Positions 57,548-64,000 of a DNA stretch of 64,000 bases are shown piece after piece. The notes under the pieces are model-generated. The model did not search any database. It was not told the origin of the DNA and saw nothing but the letters and a program-made list of their open reading frames with translations. Origin of the DNA: DSPP01 sp964607165 (lineage in GTDB: Bacteria > Zixibacteria > MSB-5A5 > DSPP01); contig CAZSIT010000004.1 in NCBI GenBank assembly GCA_964607165.1, forward strand, positions 58,438 to 122,437, read 5' to 3'. Within the stretch, counting starts at the first letter, position 1. Each line of letters begins with the position of its first letter. The position numbers and the translations under genes were made by a program.

Positions 57548-58142
57548 AACTTCCTTTTTTTCCGGACTGCTCTTTTTCGAACTCCTCAAAGGTTTTGGTC
57601 TGGTACGCCTTGGTACGTATGAAGTTCAAAATGGTAACGAACTTATCCTTAGGTACGTACCCGGGTATATAAGATATCTTTTCTCCCTCCGATGTCAAGA
57701 ACCAAAGCGCCGGATACCCGCGAACCTGAAATATATCCCTGGCCAATGAAGCTTCGGTCTGTTCCGTCCCATCCTCCAACTTAAACCGGCGACCCGATTC
57801 GGCGTTCACCTTGGAGGAAACGTAATATCTTCCTAAAACGGCCTTTACCGCGCTATCGGAATATACGTCTTTGTCCAGCCTTTTGCACCATCCGCACCAG
57901 TCGGTGTAAAAATCGATAAAAACATTCTTATTTTCCAACTTCCCTTTTTTGAGCGCCTCTTCGTACGAAATCCAGGAAAATTCCATGCTCTGCGGGGATG
58001 TTTCCGTTTTTTTGGCGCCGGAAGCTTTTCCCCCACCGGCGCTTTTTTTCTTCTGCGCGTAAACGCTTCCGAGCACAAACACAAAGGCAATCAAAAAAAT
58101 CGTGGCCATGCGCATAAGCTCTTTTTCGTTAAACCTTTTCAT
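57546..58142 (-). CDS. Exported thioredoxin-fold protein (DUF255/thioredoxin_7-like)
   Basis: 198 aa from the ATG at 58142, chosen because its ATGA overlaps the stop of the small ORF upstream; ATGs at 58160 and 58115 are alternatives. A signal sequence (MATIFLIAFVFVLGSVYA) leads to a thioredoxin fold with active site YTDWCGWCKRLDKDVYSD and GYPALWFLTSEGEKI. Relatives act as periplasmic thiol reductases or DsbD-like partners. The C-terminus is Lys/Glu-rich. Confidence 0.83.
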   Translation of the reverse strand: MKRFNEKELMRMATIFLIAFVFVLGSVYAQKKKSAGGGKASGAKKTETSPQSMEFSWISYEEALKKGKLENKNVFIDFYTDWCGWCKRLDKDVYSDSAVKAVLGRYYVSSKVNAESGRRFKLEDGTEQTEASLARDIFQVRGYPALWFLTSEGEKISYIPGYVPKDKFVTILNFIRTKAYQTKTFEEFEKEQSGKKGS

Positions 58143-58276
58143 ACGGCTCTTCTTGACCATTTCTTCATCCAGGGTTTTGTTGCCGACCGGGCCAACAAAA
58201 CCGCCAAAACCATCGCTACCATCCCGGACACTACCCCCGGCAAAATTTCACCTAAAACCGCCGACCCTCCTCTCAC
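58139..58276 (-). CDS. Small predicted membrane protein (45 aa)
   Basis: A GTG-started ORF of 45 codons with one membrane helix (EILPGVVSGMVAMVLAVLLA) and a basic end (WMKKWSRRAV). Its stop overlaps the ATG of the thioredoxin-like gene by ATGA, which supports it being translated. AGAGGAGGG lies just inside the proposed start, so the true start may differ. The rest of 58277-58444 shows no gene. Confidence 0.35.
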   Translation of the reverse strand: MRGGSAVLGEILPGVVSGMVAMVLAVLLARSATKPWMKKWSRRAV

Positions 58277-58444
58277 ACTATATTTTACACATATTTTGCA
58301 CAAAAGCAACTTAAAAAATTACCGCTCGCAGACCAGGCAGATATCACGACTATCCAGCTAATTAGTCCCTTCTTTATTAAAATCGGCAAAAAACAGTCCC
58401 ATCTTGAGCTTTCAAAAAGCGCGGGGGAAAATAAGGCGGCGGAA

Positions 58445-61400
58445 CTAATCCCAGGCGGGAGGATAAGCGGTCTCGGCATTAAATTCGGGCTTTTCAGTCG
58501 GAGCGGTCCAGGACGTTGAAGGCTGCCGGAAAGCGAACCCCTCTTTTGCGGTTTCCCTTCTTAGCTCAACTTTGTCCAAGCCAAACGTGTGACGAAGATT
58601 TTCCAGAACTTCTCGCGAAAGCCGCACACCAGATTTTTTTGAGCGGGTTATAAGTGTTTCGCCGGGAGAAATCAGGCGAAGGTACAGGGAGCTGCGTCCC
58701 TCGCCAGCGTTTAACAATCGAGCAAGCTCCGATTGCAATAAGGTAATCTTTTGCGAGCTTTCTCCATTCAAATCCAGGGTGATGGTCAAAGCCAAAGGCG
58801 TTCGCACATATCCTTCCTCCAAGGCATAGATTTCGGAGGCGACCAGCTTCGGTTTTTCTCCCTCTTTGGTGGAAACCCGGCCGCGCGTTAAAACCAGTTT
58901 TTCCGGATGCAACACAGGACGCGAGCGCTCATACACGTCGGAGAAAACCACCAACTCGGTTCGGCCGGTAATGTCTTCGACGCCGACAAACGCCATCCGC
59001 TTTCCTTTTTTGTCGATTTTGGTTTTGAGCTCCCCAATCATCCCCCCCAAAATCACCTCATTCCCGTCGCGGAAAGCTTCCAACCCGGCAATTGCCGTCG
59101 TGGCAAAAAGCTCCAATTCCTGCCGATAATTTTCCAACGGATTGCCGGAAAAATAAAAACCCAAAACCTCTTTTTCTTTGGACAAACGCAAAACCTGCGG
59201 CCATTCCTCCTCCGGCTCCAACGACGGCTCGGAAAACCCAACATCTTTGGACTTGCTACCAAATAAAGAAGCTTGGCTGGAAACTTCAGATGCTTGCGCA
59301 GAGGCACCCCAATCCAATGCCTTTTGAACGTTTTTGTGGAGACGAGCGCGATTGGATTCCAGGGAATCAAAAGCCCCGGCCAAAACCAGACTTTCCACCA
59401 TTCGACGATTGGCAGCATGGGAGTCAACTTTTCGCGCAAAATCGAAAAGCGAGCGAAACTCCCCTTTGGATTTGTGCGCGGCCACGATGGCCTCGACCGC
59501 TCCTCCCCCCACATTTTTCACCGCCGCCAGCCCGTAGCGAATCTTGCCATTCTCGACCGTGAAAGCGGCAAAGCTTTTATTAATGTCGGGCGGCAAGACT
59601 TCAATCCCCAACCGTTGCGATTCCAAAATCAAAAGCACAATCCGGTCGGTGTCGGCCATTTCGGAAGAAAGAGAGGCAGCCATAAAATAAACCGGCCAGT
59701 GGGCTTTCAGATAACCGGTTTGGTAGGCCAAGTAGGCGTACCCTACCGAATGCGCCTTGTTGAAACCATAGCGTCCAAAAGTTGCAATCTGCTCAAAAAT
59801 CCGCCCCGCCGTCTGGCGGTCGATATGGCGGGCCACGGCCCCTTTTATGAACTCCTCCTTTTCGCCGGCCATCAACTCGGCGTCTTTCTTCCCCATCGCC
59901 TTGCGCAAAATGTCAGCCTTGCCAAGTGTATAACCCGCCAGCTCCTTGGCGATTTCCAGAACCTGTTCCTGGAAAACGATGACCCCGTAGGTTTCCTTGA
60001 GTATTTTTTCCAGTTTAGGATGCTCGTAGCTGACTTTCTTCCCTTTTTTCCGATCGATATACTCGTCCACCATAAAAGCATCCAAAGGCCCCGGACGATA
60101 CAAAGCGTTCATTGCCGCCAATTCGGTCAGCGAATCCGGCTTGAGCTTGCGCAGGTAATCGCGCATACCGGACGACTCAAATTGGAAAAGGCCGGTGGTA
60201 ACTCCCGCAGCAAATAGCTCAAAAACCCGGGGGTCATCTAAAGGAAGATTATCGATGTCAATTTCCACGCCTTCCCTATCTTTCACCATTTGCACCGTGT
60301 CCTGAATTACGGTCAAAGTCCGCAGCCCCAAAAAGTCCATTTTCAAAAGCCCGATTTCTTCAATGCCTTTCATATCGTATTGGGTTACCGTTTCGTCCTT
60401 ATTGGTGCGGAACAAAGGGACATAGTCGGTCAAGCGCGAGGGAGCAATCACCACCCCCGCGGCGTGCGTGGAAGCGTGGCGCGAAAGCCCTTCCAAGGAT
60501 TTGGAGAAATCCAAAAGCTGGGCAATCTTCGGGTCGGAGGTTGCCAGCCGTTTCAATTCCGGCTGCAGTTCCATTGCCCGCTCCAAGGTCATATCCGTAC
60601 TGAAGGGAATTAACTTGGCAATCCGGTCCACTTCGGAATAAGGAATTGACATAACCCGGCCGACGTCCCGAACCGCAGCCCTTGCCGCCATTGTTCCAAA
60701 AGTGATGATTTGACAGACGTTTTCCTTGCCATATTTATTGATGACGTAGCTAATGATTTTATCCCGGTCGCGGTCGGAAAAATCAATGTCAATATCCGGC
60801 ATCGATATTCTTTCTGGATTCAAGAATCGCTCGAATAAAAGCCCATATTTTATTGGGTCAATTCGGGTTATGCCTGTGCAATATGCCACCAAGCTGCCTC
60901 CTACCGAACCCCGCCCCGGGCCAACTGGAATATTGTTTTGAAGTGCATATTGAACAAAATCGCGCACGATTAAAAAGTAACCGGAGTATCCCATCTGGCG
61001 AATCACATCCAATTCATAATCAAGCCGCTTTTCAACTTCGTGCGTAACCGGATGGTAATGTTGCTCCATACCTTTACGAGATAAATGTTCCAAAAAAGCA
61101 TCGGCGGAATCGAACCCGGCAGGCAGAGGAAAGCGGGGCAGATGCAGTTTGCCCAGCTCCAATTCAAGACTGCAGGCCTCGGCAATGCGCAGCGAATTTT
61201 CAATCGCTTCCGGAACCCATCCAAAAAGCTCTTTCATCTCTTGCGCCGATTTGAAATAAATCTGATCGGTTTCGTACTTGAGCCGGTCGGTATCGGAAAG
61301 CACCTTGCCGGTTTGAATGCACAACAAAGCATCGTGCGCGGCGGCATCGGTGCGGCGCAAATAATGGCAATCGTTGGTGGCAATCAACCCAAAATCCAGT

Positions 61401-62002
61401 TCCTTGCCAAGCTTGGCTAATTCGCCCCGAACCTTGTCCTCTTCGGCAATTCCGTGATCCTGCAACTCGACAAAGAAATTCTCTTTGCCGAAAATGTCGG
61501 CATACTCTTTGGCCGTTTCGCGTGCCCGCTTGAAATCATTGTTTCGCATTTGCGCCGGCACCTCACCGTTTATGCAGGAAGAAAGACAAACCAGACCTTC
61601 CGAATGCTGGCGCAAAAGCTCTTTGTCGATACGGGGGCGGTGATAGAAACCTTCCAAATACCCGGCGCTGGAAAGCTTGACCAGGTTTCGATAGCCGGTC
61701 AAGTTTTTCGATAAAAGGATCAGGTGGTAACCAGCGTCCGGGAAGCCGCGCAACGACTCCTTCTTAAAACGGCTTTCGGGCGCTACATAAGCTTCACAGC
61801 CGATAATAGGTTTGATGCCGTGCTTTTTGGCCGATTTGTAAAATTCGATGGCGCCAAAAAGATTGCCGTGGTCGGTCAAGGCAATGGCCGGCATCCCGAA
61901 TTCTTTCGCCTGTTTCATCAAATCATCAATCTTGATGGCTCCATCCAAAAGCGAGTAGGTGGTATGATTATGCAGGTGAACAAAATCGGCCAGATGTTTC
62001 AT
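58445..62002 (-). CDS. dnaE: DNA polymerase III alpha subunit
   Basis: 1185 aa, normal for DnaE. PHP domain at the N-terminus (FVHLHNHTTYSLLDGAIK, ALTDHGNLFGAIEFY); polymerase palm with the catalytic Asp pair in MPDIDIDFSDRDRDK; finger region GRGSVGGSLVAYCTGIT; helix-hairpin-helix and OB domain (ELVVFSDVYERSR) near the C-terminus. No intein or insertion. It is the replicative polymerase. It overlaps the GNAT gene by 4 bases (ATGA). Confidence 0.97.
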   Translation of the reverse strand: MKHLADFVHLHNHTTYSLLDGAIKIDDLMKQAKEFGMPAIALTDHGNLFGAIEFYKSAKKHGIKPIIGCEAYVAPESRFKKESLRGFPDAGYHLILLSKNLTGYRNLVKLSSAGYLEGFYHRPRIDKELLRQHSEGLVCLSSCINGEVPAQMRNNDFKRARETAKEYADIFGKENFFVELQDHGIAEEDKVRGELAKLGKELDFGLIATNDCHYLRRTDAAAHDALLCIQTGKVLSDTDRLKYETDQIYFKSAQEMKELFGWVPEAIENSLRIAEACSLELELGKLHLPRFPLPAGFDSADAFLEHLSRKGMEQHYHPVTHEVEKRLDYELDVIRQMGYSGYFLIVRDFVQYALQNNIPVGPGRGSVGGSLVAYCTGITRIDPIKYGLLFERFLNPERISMPDIDIDFSDRDRDKIISYVINKYGKENVCQIITFGTMAARAAVRDVGRVMSIPYSEVDRIAKLIPFSTDMTLERAMELQPELKRLATSDPKIAQLLDFSKSLEGLSRHASTHAAGVVIAPSRLTDYVPLFRTNKDETVTQYDMKGIEEIGLLKMDFLGLRTLTVIQDTVQMVKDREGVEIDIDNLPLDDPRVFELFAAGVTTGLFQFESSGMRDYLRKLKPDSLTELAAMNALYRPGPLDAFMVDEYIDRKKGKKVSYEHPKLEKILKETYGVIVFQEQVLEIAKELAGYTLGKADILRKAMGKKDAELMAGEKEEFIKGAVARHIDRQTAGRIFEQIATFGRYGFNKAHSVGYAYLAYQTGYLKAHWPVYFMAASLSSEMADTDRIVLLILESQRLGIEVLPPDINKSFAAFTVENGKIRYGLAAVKNVGGGAVEAIVAAHKSKGEFRSLFDFARKVDSHAANRRMVESLVLAGAFDSLESNRARLHKNVQKALDWGASAQASEVSSQASLFGSKSKDVGFSEPSLEPEEEWPQVLRLSKEKEVLGFYFSGNPLENYRQELELFATTAIAGLEAFRDGNEVILGGMIGELKTKIDKKGKRMAFVGVEDITGRTELVVFSDVYERSRPVLHPEKLVLTRGRVSTKEGEKPKLVASEIYALEEGYVRTPLALTITLDLNGESSQKITLLQSELARLLNAGEGRSSLYLRLISPGETLITRSKKSGVRLSREVLENLRHTFGLDKVELRRETAKEGFAFRQPSTSWTAPTEKPEFNAETAYPPAWD

Positions 62003-62415
62003 TTCTGTCCTTTGCGATAAACCATCGCGGCAATACAGGGCCCGCGGGTGAAATGGCAGAACCGTTCCAATTTGTTTTTTATAGATTCCGGCATTGCCTC
62101 CGACTCTGCAAAACCAAATTTCATAAAATAATCCTTAAGGTCGGTCGTTATCCAGACCTCATTTGGCGCTTTTTCCATTAGCGCTTGCACCATCATTTTG
62201 CCATAACCTTTGTTTCGATAATCTTTGCGAACGCCCACCGCACCCAGCTCGACTGCGTCGGAGTACGGCTTCAACCGGCCGAAGGCCAGAATTTCTCCGT
62301 TTTCTTCAATGACCAAAAACTGCTCGTGCGCCAGATTTTCGTAATCCAGATCGTATTCTCCAATCATCCGCACGATGTTGGGCATATCGCTCATTTTCGC
62401 CGGTCGCAGGTTCAT
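61999..62415 (-). CDS. GNAT-family N-acetyltransferase
   Basis: 138 aa. Acetyl-CoA-binding motif AVELGAVGVRKDYRNKGYGKMM, with LRPAKMSDMPNIVRMIGEY at the N-terminus and DYFMKFGFAESE later. The pattern is close to the acetylglutamate-synthase-like GNAT group (ArgA/ArgJ-type short form). A role in arginine synthesis is possible but nothing nearby supports it. Its stop overlaps the dnaE ATG, so the two are co-expressed. Confidence 0.82.
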   Translation of the reverse strand: MNLRPAKMSDMPNIVRMIGEYDLDYENLAHEQFLVIEENGEILAFGRLKPYSDAVELGAVGVRKDYRNKGYGKMMVQALMEKAPNEVWITTDLKDYFMKFGFAESEAMPESIKNKLERFCHFTRGPCIAAMVYRKGQK

Positions 62416-62438
62416 ATTGTATCAACTTTCCTTAGACC

Positions 62439-62491
62439 GTAAGGGCGAGGCATGGATTCGGCTTCGCTCACCACAAGTGCCTCGCCCGTAC
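62439..62491. repeat. Palindromic element between rhomboid and GNAT genes
   Basis: GTAAGGGCGAGGCA pairs with TGCCTCGCCCGTAC around a 25-base loop that holds GATTCGG/CTTCGC. A degenerate member of the GTAGGGG family. Confidence 0.65.
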
Positions 62492-62494
62492 AAT

Positions 62495-63178
62495 TTAATA
62501 CACCACCCGTTTTTTCATACCCCCCAGCAAAGGGAAAAGCAAAAACCCGGCTACGAATCCACCTACGTGGGCAAACCAGGCCGTTCCGGAGGTGGCGGCG
62601 GCGGTGAAGCTGGCCCCGGCATTCAGCAATTGAATGATAAACCAGAATCCAAGCACAATCAAAGCCGGAATCCGCACTACTTGTATGAAGAATCCGAGAA
62701 AAATCAGCGTGTAAACGCGCGCCCGCGGAAAACGAAGAATATAAGCTCCTAAAACGCCAGCGATTGCGCCGGAGGCTCCCACCAAAGGAACTCTCGAATT
62801 GGGAAAAAGGTAAGTGAAACTCAAGGCCGCCACTATTCCTGTAAGCAGATAAAAGAAAATAAACCGAAAATGCCCCAGCTGGTCTTCCACGTTATCGCCA
62901 AAAATCCAGAGATAAAGCATATTGCCGGCTAAGTGAAAGAATCCACCGTGCATAAACATCGAGGAAAAAACGTTGGCTACCGGCGAAACCGAGTCTCCCG
63001 AGGTCAACTCGACTTTATGGACGAATTCATACGGCACCAAGCCCCACTTCCAGACGGTGGCTTCAAACCCCAAACAATTCAACTTCTCCCAGAAAAAAAT
63101 CGAAACATTGATAATTATTAAGAGCACGGTGACTATCGGCCAGCGGGAAGATGGAATGTCGTCCTTCAGCGGAAACAT
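62495..63178 (-). CDS. Rhomboid-family intramembrane serine protease
   Basis: 227 aa with about six membrane helices. The catalytic Ser is in the GASG motif (PLVGASGAIAGVLGAYI) and the catalytic His in WFAHVGGFVAGFLLF; the HGGFFHLAGNMLYLWIFG loop is the conserved rhomboid signature. It cuts membrane proteins within the bilayer. The N-terminus (MFPLKDDIPSSRWPIVTVLL) is duplicated 440 bases upstream as a fragment. No other gene is linked. Confidence 0.92.
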   Translation of the reverse strand: MFPLKDDIPSSRWPIVTVLLIIINVSIFFWEKLNCLGFEATVWKWGLVPYEFVHKVELTSGDSVSPVANVFSSMFMHGGFFHLAGNMLYLWIFGDNVEDQLGHFRFIFFYLLTGIVAALSFTYLFPNSRVPLVGASGAIAGVLGAYILRFPRARVYTLIFLGFFIQVVRIPALIVLGFWFIIQLLNAGASFTAAATSGTAWFAHVGGFVAGFLLFPLLGGMKKRVVY

Positions 63179-63241
63179 AGGTTTATAATAAGCGTTGATG
63201 GAGGGGCAGTCAAACAGACCGCCGAGCCGCGGTAACCTAAC

Positions 63242-63467
63242 TCCTCGGTCCCCTTCCCGATGCGGGAAGGGGATGGGCGGTTCGTGAATCGCCCCTACAA
63301 AAACATTTTTTGAATTGTAGGGGCAGGTTCAGCCGGCCGGAGGCCGGGCAAACCTGCCCGGTGGGGCGGCGGCCGGGCGGGTTTCGAAAAGGGACGCGGC
63401 GCTGAATTGTGACCGGGCGGGTATGTCTGCCCGAGACACTGTCTCGGTCAGCGAAACCCGCCCCTAC
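63242..63467. repeat. Repeat cluster between rhomboid gene and its fragment
   Basis: A CCCCTTCCC/GGGAAGGGG hairpin at ~63248-63272; 63275-63298 (24-base element ending CCCCTAC); 63317-63359 (43-base GTAGGGGCAGGTT to AACCTGCCC); then ~63376-63467, GGGCGGGTTTCG to CGAAACCCGCCCCTAC, holding CTGCCCGAGA/TCTCGGTCAG, a relative of the 33-base element. It fills the whole gap 63179-63463. Confidence 0.8.
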
Positions 63468-63622
63468 AAAGACAAAATAGAAATGCCGGTTGAACCGCCT
63501 CGGCGGATTGCGTTATCGGCGTAAATGCTTCTGATAGAAAAAATGACAACGTTGGCGATGATTAAAAGCACCGTCACGATTGGCCAGCGGGAAGAGGGAA
63601 CGTCGTCCTTCAGCGGAAACAT
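63464..63622 (-). pseudogene. Truncated rhomboid N-terminal copy
   Basis: 52 codons from ATG 63622: MFPLKDDVPSSRWPIVTVLL, then IIANVVIFSIRSIYADN, then residues read into the repeat cluster. It matches the first ~30 residues of the rhomboid at 62495-63178 and shares upstream DNA with it (about 80 percent over ~100 bases), but lacks the catalytic Ser and His. It is a partial duplication ending at the repeats. Confidence 0.7.
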
Positions 63623-64000
63623 AGATTCATAATAAACTTTGCAGGAAAAGTAGTCAAACCGAACCCAAAGGCGGGCAGGCACACTTGCTTTTTGACAAAC
63701 CATACTTTAATCTGTCGAAGATGATTATTCTCCGGCGGGAATTAAAGATTCAACACCCTTTCCTACGAAATTTCTCTATGGGAAATCAAAACTCTGGACA
63801 CTCGTCAACTGTCCGCACGGTCGCGGGGGTAAAACAAAACAGTGAAATTCCTCTATGGGAAACCAAAAAACTGGACACGATTGCGGTGCTTTGGAGATCG
63901 TTAAGAACATGATCGCATACCTCATTTTGGTGCATCGGTATCCCCGCCAGTTCAAAAGACTCTTTAGGGCAATTTTCCATCCCGCCAACTACTACTTGGT
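63623..64000. other. Window end: non-coding, with a 35-base direct repeat
   Basis: GAAATT-YCTCTATGGGAAA-YCAAAA...CTGGACAC occurs at 63767-63801 and 63844-63878 (about six differences, period 77). Minus-strand GTGTCCAGTTTT resembles ends of some transposons, but no transposase is visible before the window ends. Confidence 0.4.

Noticed and set aside
58445..62002. Intein or split DnaE
   Set aside because: The polymerase is continuous at 1185 aa with standard motif spacing and no Hint-domain sequence.

Overview
The window is from an uncultured-type Gram-negative bacterium, most likely of the FCB superphylum; a candidate phylum such as Zixibacteria is my best guess and is inference. The signs are three secreted proteins ending in dockerin-like repeats (SADVV...LNxxxLG), two ending in FlgD/T9SS-like domains (one with NYPNPFNP), PorV/PorQ-like barrels, an AlgE-like barrel, an exosortase, and a full MEP-pathway and RuvABC complement. 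All proteins read with the standard code.

Layout. 1-10.8 kb: outer-membrane and secreted proteins (barrel, M6 and M14 peptidases, lipoprotein), a sensor kinase, an exosortase pair and an MrfA-type helicase. 10.9-32.5 kb: a 21.5-kb block between an intact tRNA-Thr gene and a 46-bp copy of that gene's 3' part, with paired GTCGTAGCAA-type boxes just inside both ends and comM and phoU remnants near the ends. It looks like a tRNA-integrated island that has lost its integrase. Its body is one minus-strand gene train: epimerase, NtrB-like kinase and NtrC-like regulator, then (behind a sigma-54-like promoter with two upstream direct repeats and a terminator-like leader) UDP-glucose dehydrogenase, three glycosyltransferases, an ABC exporter, two APH-fold kinases, DUF5666 proteins, an AlgE-like barrel and two carboxypeptidase-regulatory-domain proteins. 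I read it as a regulated surface-polysaccharide and secreted-protein locus. 32.5-40.5 kb: acetyltransferase, hydrolase, cysS, M42 peptidase, HAD, ddl, dedA, ispF and ispD. 40.5-48.5 kb: queA, a dockerin/Asp-box protein, ruvB-ruvA-ruvC, yebC and tRNAs, all dense with palindromic repeats. 48.5-64 kb: glycosyltransferase, MBL hydrolase, a threonine aldolase fused to UPF0158, cspA, lipid kinase, PPIase, PorV-like barrel, redox/metal proteins, dnaE, GNAT, rhomboid, and a second repeat cluster.

The most unusual content is a family of palindromic repeats with constant ends (GTAGGGG...CCCCTAC) and variable, self-complementary cores. They have inserted in frame into queA (with a second 33-bp palindrome), ruvB and ruvC, and one supplies the ruvA stop codon. 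The 33-bp palindrome also sits in the T loop of two tRNA-Gly remnants that bracket a small GIY-YIG nuclease gene beside an intact tRNA-Gly.
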